DNA of 64,000 bases from Guadua angustifolia (Eukaryota; Streptophyta; Magnoliopsida; Poales; Poaceae): contig CM070500.1 of assembly GCA_036346375.1 (NCBI GenBank), positions 75,396,525 to 75,460,524 on the forward strand, in the 5' to 3' direction. A model generated the notes under the pieces. That model was not told the origin of the DNA. It saw only the letters and a program-made list of their open reading frames with translations, and ran no database searches. Positions 1-12,200 of the stretch are shown here, in pieces. The stretch's first letter is position 1; each line of letters begins with the position of its first letter. Position numbers and translations under genes: made by a program.

Positions 1-3000
1 GCGGACGAATCCGCGACAAATCGGATTGGGTGACGTGGCGCAACGTGAGCCCTTGGATGAAGATCGAACGGCTGCCACGCTAGGGTTTTTCCGGAACGGG
101 CCGCACAGTACCCGGCCCAGTACTGTTCACGGGATATTTAATCCTTTTCCGAATAAAATTAATTCCCGAAAATAAAATAATTCGTTTGGGGCTTTAAAAA
201 TACTAGAAAAATTCGGTTGGTAAGCGATAATGTAAAAAATGAGATAAGTGCTTCATACCGAATTTTCGACCATTTCTTACGATGCATGCGCTAAGATGGG
301 TCAATTCTGCGTGATTGTCACAAATGCCGAAATTAACGGCCCTCATGGTTGAAGGAAGTGTGCTAAAAGCGTTAACGTTTGCGCGACCAGCGGCCAAAGT
401 GCAAGTTAGGCGTGGTACTCAAACACGGCAGACGCATCGTCTGGTTGGCTCCTGAAGCACACCGTTGTCACCGTTGAGTGTCACTGGTCTAAACACACTT
501 TCGGAAACTTGTTGCCCCGCCACGCTTCTGCCGCAAAGATGCTTTTCCGCGATCATCGAGGTCCGTGTTCCCAAGAGTTTAAACCAAGTGACAATCACAC
601 GAAAACCAAACGCTAAGACCAAGCTACGTCTAGCGTCTCTGTACGAACTTAGGGTCGATTTTTGCCTAAGTCCATTATGACTTGTGTGATCCTTACTTGT
701 GTGCGCAAGCAAACATGCGCAATCATCGGCGAAGCTCAAAGATCTTGCCCTAACCTAAGCGTTCTCGAGCATTTCATTAAGTTAAAAGCCGCCGCCTAGC
801 GATTTAATCGACAAACTTGATCACACAAAGCGAATGAACATGCAAAATAGCATTAAACCCGAAATGTCTGCTCGCTAAGTATTACTTAAGTATTCATGCA
901 TGCAGAGGATCAAGAAAAGAAAGAAAGGCAAAAAGAACTAAGGGCTGCCCGCCTTCACTCCTCGTCGCCGACGTCGATGTCGTCGCCCTCGTCATCTTCA
1001 CGGCCGTGAGGTGGAGACGTCCATGACCGCGACTCAACTTGCAGCATTCCACCACGTGTTCGTTGTGCGCACCCTCGCCTCACGCTGCTGCGTCTCCTCG
1101 ACCGGTCGTCACCGCGCCATGGGATCAAGGGCGGCGTCATGGCCAATGGCGGCAAAGCCCGTATAGGTCGTGGCCATGATCGCAAACCTCGACCTTCTCT
1201 GGAGGAGCGAGTGGCTAGGAGCTTGGCGATCCGGAGTGCGTCCATGCTCTGGTTGGTCTCGTGAGCGAACTGCAACATGTGAGTCCTCCAACGGCGTGTT
1301 CAGCCACCCCAAGGGCTCTGAGCACCTCTTCATGCGCTGAAGGCCTTCTTGAGCATGACGGATAGGTTGCGCCGGCAGAAGGACTCCACCTCCGAGGTCT
1401 TGGCGCCGTCTCCGCCTTCTGCGACGATCCTCGGCCTTTTCGGCCGCGTCTGCATGGCGGCGGTTCTCTCTTGCGCCAATCGCCTCACGCCGCATCGCCC
1501 TACCCGCTCTGCTGCAGCTCGCCCTCACCGTCGCTACCGCTGGCGATATCGGCCCGTGCTTGGCGGGCTGCGGCAAGGGCGGTGCCTAACGATCGTGCAA
1601 GTCCTCGAGCGTGCGGAAGAGCTCGGCGTATGCGTTCGGTGGGGCAATGGCGGTCTTGGCGAGGCTCCTGAGGCGCCTGCACGGGATCCTCCGCTCGGTC
1701 CTCTCCGTGGCGGCGGCGGAGGCACTGGCGGAGGTGCTCGGCGCTGGCGCGGCGAGGCGTTCGCCCTTGGCGCGATCTGAGGCCGCCTGGCGGCATCCTC
1801 AGCCGAGACCGCCATCGGAGTGTGAGACCACCTTGTTGGGTGGTGGCACAGGCTCCATGGCGAAAAGTTGGCGCCCATGACCGCTGAGGCCGGCTGGAGG
1901 AGGAGGTACCGAGCTGGCGCCAGCGAGGCGGCCCCGAGGAGAAGGCGCGGGCGGAGCGCGGAGAGGCAAGGCGCCACCGGCGATAATCGAGGCCGAGGCG
2001 ACCCCTCGTTGCCGCTGGCGATCCGCCACGACGGAGTTTGTGGCGGCGGAGGTTTGCCGCTCGCGTGGGCCCTCTTGGGATCCGGTCCCGTGGTGTCCGG
2101 CGGCGATCGCTTGCCGTGGCCGATCGGCCAGGGAGCCGTGTCTCGATCACCGGCCGCAGCGGGCGGGCACTACTGGCGGGCCGTGGAGTCCATCATCGGC
2201 GGAGCGACCTCACGACCCTTAGCGCTCGTGCTCCAGATTGGCGGCGGTGGCCGCCGACGGAAAGGGTGCCATTAAACCGGCCAGCATCGATCTGGCGAAG
2301 CCATTCGCCTGGATTCTGCTCCTCCGGGTTTCCCGACCTGGCAATGGACAAAAACGTAGCTGCCGGTTGGTGGGAAACCACAGAAAGGAGCATGTGCACA
2401 AGAAAAAATTAAAGAAAGACGAAGACTCACGTCCCGCCACGTCTTGGCGTCGCGTCGTTGCCGCCAGATATCGCCATGCGGTATGTTGATGGCGAAAGGG
2501 CGATCCTCCGCCACGAAGTCCGGGCTACCAATTTCAGAAACCGGCTTCCGCGATCGGAGGACGCGGTCGCCATCGCTGAGTTCGTTGCGTCTCCTCGGTT
2601 GGAGAGTTCGATCATCGATAGCCTCCATTGCCCGTGAGCACATTCAAGGCATCGATCATTGTCATCCTTGATGTCTGACCACTCACTGCGCCATGATTTC
2701 CGATTGACCGGGTGGAAGGTGATATAGCGAGGCCATCCCATCCGCATGGCGAAGTAGACTTCCCACTACTTCATTTTTGGTGGAGGCGCGAGAGAAAGAA
2801 GTAGCGAAAAGCGGAAGGTTCGGCATCACCCCATGAACATTTCCGCAGAGGTGTGCGAAGATGGAAAGAAAGATAATGGAGTTGGGGTGAGATGAAGGTG
2901 GTGGATCTCGTAGAAGTGAAGGACGGTGAGGAAGAACTCGAAAAATGGCGGGACCAGGCCCGCCATCATAGCCCAAGTGTGGAGAAGGATTTCGTTAGAA

Positions 3001-3837
3001 AGGCACCGCGGCGTGGAGGTCCCCGCCCGGAAGCGGAAGGTGCCCGACGGCGCTAGGATGGCCATTCTATCCACCGCGTGGGAGTCCAGAAATTTGAATT
3101 CGGTGCCATGGAGAAGACAGAGGCTTTTCGAGCAAGAAGATTGAAGGAAGTAAAAGTAGGGGTGCGCAAGGAAGAAGAAGGCGTAAAACCGCCTAAAACG
3201 GATGAACCTATCTATATATGCCCTGCAGCCACTTGTTCACGAAGGAGACAAGATCGCACGCCGCCTCGGTCCCGAGAAAATCTGCAGACATCTGCGGGGG
3301 AGGCCGAGGTGGTCGTACCCTCATGAGTGGTGGCCCCACCCAAGAACACATAAAGCATTTAATGAAGGTTCTAAAGTAAGCTTTGAGTACGTGCTCTGGG
3401 CGGCCCGGAGACTCTTGTCGGCGATGCTACTACACTGGGTACCCTCTTCGCCCGACAAAGCGATCAACACGGCGGTCAACATGCTAGACCCACGTGGCGC
3501 CCGAAGGCGAGGCGGAGGCGAGCACGCCACTGCCGCCTGGCCAAGGCGAAAGGTGGTGCGAGGTGGTTTCACCTCGAAGGCTCCTTCCTGTCGTATGGAC
3601 TTAGGCAGGCAACAGACAAATGTGTCGACACATCAACTACAAGGATTTCTGCGACAAGCCCATTCCTCTGACGCCTCTCACCAACCTGTCAAAAAGGGGT
3701 CATGTCCCGGGCGGACCAGGCGAAGCCATGCGTTGACATTTAATGAGGTTGGAGGAACGGGACAGCACGGGAAGGCGTATTAAATGTGTAAGGATCAGCA
3801 TGATGACCCCCTTTTACCTACTCCCGTTAGCCTGACC

Positions 3838-3845
3838 TATATAAG
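3838..3845 (+). promoter_or_regulatory. TATA box of the putative LTR promoter
   Basis: TATATAAG lies in a GC-rich context followed by GGGCCCTCGG, like a core promoter. It sits inside the retroelement described for 1-5162 and would drive plus-strand transcription. Confidence 0.4.
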
Positions 3846-4176
3846 GGCCCTCGGGTGCATGGGGAAGGGGGGTCGAAGGTTGAGGAGAACAAGCAAGAGT
3901 ATTGCGGTAGAGTCTAAGGAGGAACTTGTAATTCCCAAGCTTTGTACTGTGCCGGTTTTCAAACTCTCTCCAAAAACAATCTAGTAGGAAGTAAGGCTTT
4001 TACCCAAGGAAAGGGCTGAACTCAGGTAAAATCTGTGTTGTTCCCAGTTCTTAGTCGAAGCTCGTCATGGGGAGTTCCTAGGTTCCTCGCTAGGTTTAGC
4101 TTGCCTTGCAAGACGCCCTCTTCCGAACAAAACCCGGTCTCAGACTCGGGATATGATGTCAGTGAATCGTCGACAG

Positions 4177-4449
4177 TATGGCATATTTGCATGTGCATTG
4201 CATTGACAATGATGAATCATGTTTAAATGAGTTGATTGTGATGTATGGATATGAGATTCTATTTTTGTATGGCATATTTGCATATGCATTGCATTGACAA
4301 TGATGAGTCATGTTTAAATGAGTTGATTGTGATGTATGGATATGAGATTCTGCTTTTGTATGGCATATTTGCATATGCATTGCATTGACAATGATGAATC
4401 ATATTTGAATGAGTTGATTGTGATGTATGGATATGAGGTTCTTCTTTTG
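4177..4449 (+). repeat. three tandem copies of a 91-bp unit
   Basis: Units start at 4177, 4268 and 4359, exactly 91 bp apart, each opening TATGGCATATTTGCAT. The copies differ at only a few positions, which indicates recent tandem amplification. The array is inside the putative LTR, downstream of its TATA box. Confidence 0.85.
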
Positions 4450-5162
4450 AATGTTTTGTGCACCTAAGCGTTGAAGGCAACGAATCGAGCCTGTTAATGG
4501 TTAATCGTGGAGCTAATGGCGGTTATAGGTTGAGGACTGAGTCGTGGACTCATCCAAGGGTGGCTATCGAGGTATGAGTAAAGTTTAAATTGTTCTTGAG
4601 ATGGTTGTGGTATTTGGAATCAGTTTCCGGTTCATTTATTTACCCAGTCCAGTTAAGTATTTGAATATGTTACGTTTCAAAGTATTGGTATTTCGTTTGA
4701 TTCGGTTGCGTTTCTTTATTGTTGCACTTCGCTGAGTCATCGACTCACGCTTGTTGTTTATATTGTTGCAGGTACCTTGAATCAGGCATGCATGGATGGG
4801 GGTAGTAGCACAATCACATTTTGCATCATCACCTTTCCATCACGTCGATTTATAGTTCCGATCTTAAATAGCTCGCGAAGGGTCTTGTAAAGGGTCATCT
4901 GCAATTATGTTTAATGAGTTCCTGTTCTGTAATAATTATGTGGTGGAGTTCATTAATTTTCCATGGGATGTGTGATTGGTTAACTAAGGACCTGCTAGAA
5001 TGATATCATATCTGCTTATGTTTTCTGTCTGCTGAGTGGATATCCCTATTTCTAGAGAGGTCATGCCGAAATTTTGTAAATTTCGGTGGCTTAAATTTTA
5101 AGCCGGTTTTAGTAGTTTAGAGGGTTGGTAGCATCCGCGGCGCATTTGGTGTCGGGGTGTTA

Positions 5163-5530
5163 CACTGGAGGAGGGCGGCGACGCCGGACTCGACCTGGGT
5201 GAGGTTGACGAGCAGCATGACGAGGTTGCGTGCAAGGCCTGTTGCGCCGTGGCCGCTTGTCCATCATGTCCATGGCGGCGGGACATCGCCAAGCGCGACG
5301 AGGTGGGTGGCGAGCGTTGTCTGGCTCGAGTTGACGAGCGAGTCCGCCGCCGCCTCGCCGCCCGGCGGATGTCCACGCGGCGGGCTTGTGGAGAAAGCAA
5401 AGAAAGGAAGCGTGGTTAGTTAAGAGTCGGCGGTAGGGGTTAGGGTTAGGCGGTTTGGGGTTTAGGAGGTAACACGACCGAGAAGAGTCATCGAGAGAAA
5501 CTCGAGGAGTTCGTTGAGCTCGTCGACCAT
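5163..5530 (-). pseudogene. HGH1-like protein, truncated fragment
   Basis: On the minus strand a start at 5530-5528 opens MVDELNELLEFLS, matching the N-terminus of plant HGH1 (FAM203) proteins, armadillo-like chaperones for eEF2 folding. The frame is then lost. Further on, pieces readable only across frame changes follow: SLVNSSQTTLATHLVALGD, AMDMMDKRP and LARNLVMLLVNLTQVESGV. This order matches the N-terminal armadillo part of HGH1. The sequence stops at the LTR boundary at 5162, so everything downstream is missing from the window. The frame breaks and the lost segment after residue 13 indicate a dead copy. The family assignment is from recalled family features; a protein search would test it. 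Confidence 0.6.
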
Positions 5531-6283
5531 GGCGGCGGCGAAGGTTTAGCTTCCTTTTCCTTGGGTTTTCTAATTTTTTTCCAAGCCGATGATAACGCAA
5601 GGTATACGGTTAATTGTTTCGTTCACATCGAGAGGGAGCGGGGCGAGGGATGCACCGGGAGCAAGCCAGAGCCAGGGGGAGCGGGGTGTGGGGGGAATCG
5701 TGAGGAAGCCTTGGCGGCGGGTGCATCGAGCACGCTGGGGTGTTTTCAAAATTCGTGGTGGAGAACGGACGTGATATCACCAACTTCTAATTAGAAGTAG
5801 TAGAGATTAGTACTCTTTACAAATAAATTTTTTTATCGTATATTAAGTTTTTGTTAGTATGCATGGGTATAACTGATAGACGAGCTAGACATCACAATCG
5901 AGAAAGAACGGTGCCGCTTTTACAACACGGATTGCCCTAAGATCTATCTTTTGCACGAATCGAACGGTCCAAGATGACGGGGCCTAGAAACGAGGCCAGG
6001 TCAACAGATGGCATCTCGGTCAGCGCAGTGCTGCGCGTCTCTCTGGACGCGAGGGAGAGGATCAGAGGAGAGATCTCCTCTAGTCCTCTTCCCGTCCATG
6101 CGGAACGGGTGCTCCTCCTTCCCGCATCTCTCGCCGCCCTGCCCGAACCCCGCATCCTCTGCTTCGCCTCTCTCCTCTCCGATCCATCCAAACCCTAGGT
6201 TCTGCAAGGAGTTCCCTCCTTGAGCTGAGGTGAAGCGAACGAAGAAGGTTTCTTCCGGGAGGAACTCCGTTTCGCGCGTGGCC
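5531..6283 (+). other. upstream region and 5' UTR of the folate-biopterin transporter gene
   Basis: No gene is visible. The stretch holds AT-rich sequence at 5800-5900 and then GC- and CT-rich sequence at 6040-6230, typical of a grass 5' leader. The CT-rich part directly precedes the transporter start codon. An upstream in-frame ATG at 6230 would add 18 residues. Confidence 0.4.
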
Positions 6284-9200
6284 ATGGCGGCGGCGGCGGC
6301 GTCCTCGTCGTGGGCTGGGCGAATGGCGGCGGCGTTCGGGGCTTCGTTCCTGTGGCTCGTCTGCCTGATCTACTTCATCCAGGTTGCTCCTTCTCCGAAC
6401 CTAACCTTCCTCGTGATCACTTCCGTTTTCGAACACTCCACCATGGCTAGATCCGCTGCCTTCCCTGTGCGTGTGTGTGTATTTTCTAGAGGGGTTTATT
6501 AGGGTCTGTGCGTATGAAACACGGAGAGGCTACCTGAATCTTTATTTTGGAAATTTGCCTAGTTGTTGCAGGGGGATAAGGACGATGGAAAGACCCTATT
6601 TTTTGGAATCACATGCTTTTTGGTCTTATTTAGTCATTTAGTAGCACTAGCAGCATTTTTTTAATGGTAGATTACTCACTATTTTCAACTACGATTAACT
6701 GGTTGTTTGTTTCTCTCATCAAAGGAGAGATGCAGAGTTAGGATGGGAGTTTCACTAACGAAGGAGATTTAAATTTAGATATGCAATCTGCAATTTGTGA
6801 AACTATGGAGTGTTACACAAGTTATGCTTTGGATGGTAATGCCTTAAATCAATTTGATATGATAATTGCACAATGATAGTGAGCATTGGTGATATGTCAA
6901 AGACCTTAGTGTGTCACATAGGGGGAGGGGACCAAATTTCTTCATTCGTATTGTGAGCTCTAGCGCCATGCTTTGGTCATATGTCAAACATTAGCATGGC
7001 CAGTTAGTTGCAAATTTCTTGTCTCAATCAAAATCTTCAAGACAACTACAGAATCTGTCCCGTAAATAACTAAATATAAAGAAGCAAGCTTTGGTTTAAC
7101 AAAAGGTTATATTTTTCTTTTGTTGAAACCTTCACAGATCATTGTTTTATTCTGCTACATTTTAATATATATTCTTCGATTTTTTAGGGTTTCAGGTCTT
7201 TTGTTTGGACAGCTGTCTCATATCAAATGAAGGACATGATGAAGTTATCACCCTCAACATCACAGTTTTTGGTCTCTGTTGCATATTTCCCTTGGAGTAT
7301 AAAACCTATATATGGGTAATGTTACCTTGTGTTTGTTGCTTTACTGTGAATGTTGAAGTTTATTAACATTTTAACCATGAGAGATAGAAAATTAATCGTG
7401 CTGACCTTTTCTGCAACAGAAATAGTTTACATAACATGTCATTTCTCAAATCTCGTTAGTTTGACACCTCAGTTTCAAAATTCCTATGTAGAATCAGAGG
7501 AACAATTTGATTGAGTTTGATATTGGTACATACGTGATGATCATGTAGGGGCTCATACAAGCTGATCTTGAACTGTTATAGTTTTTATCTCTTGAAACTT
7601 TGTCTTTATTTAGTGGGAAATGGATTAACATGTAGAGTACATTTGGAGACGTTACAGTACCAGGGAAAAAGGTTAAAAGGGTAAATCACGAGGAGTGCTG
7701 ATGGTTGTTGTTGTTTTGTTACTGATGCATGCATTTGCATGCATTGTTTGTTGCATGTGGGTCTGGGCATTAAGGCATTATGCCATTGTACAACATAGAC
7801 CTGTGTAAAATCAAACTCAATATTGGTTTTTCTATTTAGTTTCCACGATCCATTCTGGTCTGAGTATTTTCTTGTTCAATGAGTTACACAACTTCTTGGC
7901 GCTGGTTGCTCATTACTGTAAAACATTCATTTGCCTTGATACATGCATTACAGAACTACAACGTATTTCAGATTACTCAACAGAATCCTGGTTTTCCTTA
8001 CTTACTTATATATCATTGTGCCTGTAGGATTTTGTCAGACTGTATTCCAATTAAGCAGAGGAAGCGTGTACCCTATTTGATCATTTCTAGTTGTCTTTCT
8101 CTATTTCCATGGTTAATCCTTGGGCTGTCAGATCCTTTTAGGAACTCAAGCAATTTTCTTACTGCTTTGCTGATAGTACAAAACTTGGGATGTGCCATGG
8201 CAGATGTTGTTATAGATGCAATGGTTGCAGAGGCAGTTCGATCAGCAGGGTGAGTATCTTGGTGCAATTTGTGCCATCATTTAGTAAGTACTATAGAATA
8301 CTCTACCTCAAAACCTCAATAATTCTCTTTCAGGCCAGAATTTGCTGGTGATCTCCAGTCATTATCTTGGTCGTCAATGGCTGTAGGGGGGATATTTGGG
8401 AGCTTATTGGGAGGATATGCATTATCCAATCTCCCGATACATGTTATATATATTATTTTCTCAGCTCTTCCGTTGTTTCAACTAGCTTCCTGCATATTCG
8501 TTGAGGAATCTCCAAAAGGGTTTGAGAGTACGGTAGATAATGCTGCGCATAAGCGAGTTGAGGATCAAAGAGTTGATAATGCTTTTGCTGGAAAAGGTTC
8601 TAGTGAACCATCTAAATATGAGGGCGCTAGAAAGCGAAAGGGAGCTCGTAAAAATAGTAAAAGGAGATTGTTGTCCAAACGATCTGAGGGTCATGAGGAG
8701 CACAATAGACCAATTAATTCAAGACCCTACTTGTCTCTGAAATCAACCTTCTTCAGTTTGTGCACTGCTTTTAAGCAGCCAACCATTTTACGGTAAACAA
8801 CATGAAATTATTTCATTTCCTCTGGTGTTTTATCCCCTGTTACTGAACCTAATTTGTACTTTTGTTTTTTTATCCAATATCCAGACCTATGGCATGGTTT
8901 TTCTTTTCAAATGTAGCAATACCAAATATTTCAACAGTCATGTTCTATTACCAGACAGAGGTCCTACATTTGGAGGCTTCCTTTCTAGGGACTGCACGTG
9001 TGATTGGGTGGTTCAGTCTAATGCTTGGCACATATATCTACAACCGATATTTTAAGCACAAGAAACTCAGGAATATTCTTATGTAAGTTATTTGCTGAAT
9101 CTGTTTCTTTTATCTAGATGTTAAGTTACCATCCGAATTACTAACAGTCTGACACAGATTAATTTTAAAGGATGTTGAAATTTTATGACAGATGTAAGTT

Positions 9201-12200
9201 TAATGTAATGAGAATTGCTAACTGCTAAGTTGATTGTTCATGATCAATGTTTTTAGCTTTTATTTGAGGACAAACTTTTCACCACCTCCTAACAATCTGC
9301 CATGTTCTTTACTTGCTTTCTCTGATGATGATACATGCACCTTAAATTTTATCTGTGATAGTGCTGCAAATGCCGGATGCCTGTGGGATTTTTTCCATGA
9401 CCATGAGTATCAGAATGCATGTGGGATTATTCTCCAATAAATTGGTTCAGTCATAGTATTGTACTCTAATTTTTGTTTTCATCCTTGTACGTTGCTTTAA
9501 GCTATTATCAGTTACCTTTTTGTCAGTGCTCTAGCCCAATTTGACTAGTTTATTAGTGAGCACATGCTGTTTAATAATTTATTCTGTTCAAAAAGTTGTT
9601 GCGATTCTTGGATTCCTTGGCTACAATATGAAACTTTCCACCCTTATTTGAAGATATTATATACTTATATGTTGCTACTTTTAACTTTGCTGTTCTTATT
9701 TCCAGGTTTTCACATGTTGGTCTTGCCATAATTAGCGTATTGGACATTCTTTTAGTGTCACGATTACATGTTCAGTATGGAATTGCAGATAAATACATGG
9801 TGCTGTGGGGTTCTGTTTTGGCTGACGCAATCAACCAGTTCAAGTATATCCTCTAGCTATCATTTCTTTGAATCACGAAACTGCTATGCACTAGATTACA
9901 AAATACAAACCATATGCTTGGTGAATCCGCTTGACCTGTTGTGTTTCAAAAACCGGTTCAAGAGGGATTTATGTGATTTGACCTAAGCTAGATTGTTTAG
10001 CCCGTGCAATTGCGCGGTGCTGGCTAGTATACTAAACTATTAATTTTGCGCAACTAAGTATATTTGACTCAGGATATATCGTAGTGGGAGTTGTTTTTAT
10101 AGTTGAGGTCTTGAGTACTTTTCCTTATCCTTTAAGTTTAAAAATATGTTGCAGATAGCACATCAATCTACTGGTACAGATAGTTGTAATTAGGGGTCCG
10201 TCCAACTGAGGGACAGTCAAACCGGTATCGATTTGTTGCAAATCTTTAACATATTTCTCTTTTTGCCTTACAGCTTTTAACCACACATCATCAACTTTTG
10301 TTATGCAATAAATTAGTTCCCAGAGTCACTGATCTTGAACTAACATGGCATTTAAATTGATTGAATATTTAGTGTTATGGAAACTCAGCTAGGCATCAGT
10401 CTAAAGCTTATTTGTTTCCACTGGAACAGGACAAAAACTGCTGTACCCTTATTATTTTTTTATTTTCTCTGTGTCAATTGGCACTCAGTTAACTGCTTCA
10501 GATCAATGTATTTTTCTCCACCAATAAGGAAATTGTTTGGTTTATTCAGTATGATTGATCCATTATCAGCAATAGTTAGAATGTTACTAGTACTTTTTTG
10601 AATCCCTGGTTATACACATGGCTTGAAGATTAGAAATCTTGTATACACATCTACACTGAGTGGAGTCTGGTGTATCATTAGCATCAATACTCGTGTCCTT
10701 TTCATACCAAATCAAAACTAGAAACAAATATTCCCTTGAAATTAATATTTCAAGCTAGGGCTGGTGATGTCAAGAGTCATGTACATATTAGTAGTCTAAC
10801 TTCTCTTTTTCCCTATCTTGGCGCCTGTGGCCCAACTAATTATGTATAAAGTGCTTAATTGTGAATAGCAAAATCTCTCTTCTTTTCTCTAGTTTATAGC
10901 ATGTCTTATTCGCATTTCTCGAGATGTGACCTCTAATGAGGGTCGGCCCTTCTTTTATCATTCTTCCACACATCCTACTTCTACTTCCATAGAGTCCGCC
11001 TCTTTCTTGTGTTTACCTCCTATTTCCACATCAGACTTGCCTCCTTCAATTCAGCCTTCAGCTCCTCCTTCAGTTCAGCCTCCGGTATCTCCATCCCCAC
11101 TAGTTCCTCCTCCTAGTGTATATTTTCCACCAGCTCCTGCAGCCACTGACATTTCTCTGTTGCCCTTACACTATGTCCGTCAACCGAGGCTTCCTTCTGA
11201 TCCTTAGTCTTCCTCTCCTCTACCTGATCCCCCAATCAGTACCCCTGACCTTGATGATCCTTCTACAGTATCACGGTGTTCTCTCTATGATCGTTCCTTT
11301 ATTTAGGTCCCAAAGAGATGGGGTTTTCCTCATGCTGGTGTTGTATCTGAGCTGAGTACTTATCAGGAAGCTGCCAATATATCTAAGTTGCAGTTGGCTA
11401 TGTCTGAGGAGCTTGCAGCACTTGAGCATACAAGCAGTGGCGGAGCCAGGCCTCGGGCCACCCGGGCCTGGGCCCGAGGCCTGGCCCAAAATACCATGTA
11501 AATAGCCATTGAATCCTAATGCAAAGGCAACTCTCTCCTTGCTCATAGGCGCTGGGCTGGCTCTCCCGCAAGCGCCTATGATCTTGTTCCTTTACCTTCT
11601 CAAGCAGTTTCTATCACTTGCGAGTGGGTGTATAAGGTGAAGACAAGATCAGATGGTTCAGTTAAGCAATACAAGGCTCGGCTTGTTGCTAGAGGTTTCC
11701 AGCAGTCTTACAAGTGAGACTATGATGAAACTTTTTCTCCTGTTGCTCACATGACCACAGTGCATACTCTCATTGTTGTTGCGGCCGATCGCTCATGGAC
11801 TATATCTCAAATGGATGTCAAAAATGCCTTTCTTCATGGTTATCTATATGAGGTCGTTTGTATGTAGCCACCCCCAGATGTTGAGGTTCCTACAGGTTAT
11901 GTTTGTTATCTTCGTCATGCTCTATATGGTCTCAAGCAAGCTCCCTGTGCTTGGTTTGAGTGTTTCAGTTATGTGAATTGAGCTGCTAATTTCTCTCTGA
12001 GTGAGCACAACCCTGCCTTGTTCATTCACACTTCTCAGCGTGGTCGTACTCTACTTCTACTATATGTAGATGATATGTTGATCATAGGAGATGACATTGA
12101 CTATTTGGCATATTTTGTGTCGGATTTGGGACCACTGAGCAATTTTCTTGGGTTGAGGATCATTCCGATGGTGATGTCTACTACTTCAACAACACTATGT

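Larger units (their letters stand above)
1..5162 (+). mobile_element. degenerate LTR retroelement piece (gypsy-like), right end
   Basis: The segment ends at 5162 in GGGTGTTACA, and read on the other strand this boundary starts TGTAACACCC, a typical inverted-repeat end of grass LTRs. The boundary cuts directly into HGH1-like coding sequence, so this is an insertion edge. A TATA-like element at 3838-3845 followed by about 1.3 kb of non-coding sequence fits the R-U5 part of an LTR read on the plus strand. The GC-rich 950-2700 stretch has many overlapping frames, but I recognise no gag or pol motif in it. The left end and its target duplication lie outside the window. The gypsy assignment is an inference from the style of the termini only. 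Confidence 0.5.

Noticed and set aside
955..2700. Many overlapping long frames on both strands in a GC-rich block
   Set aside because: Frames overlap in all phases, as GC-rich DNA gives by chance, and none shows a motif I recognise.
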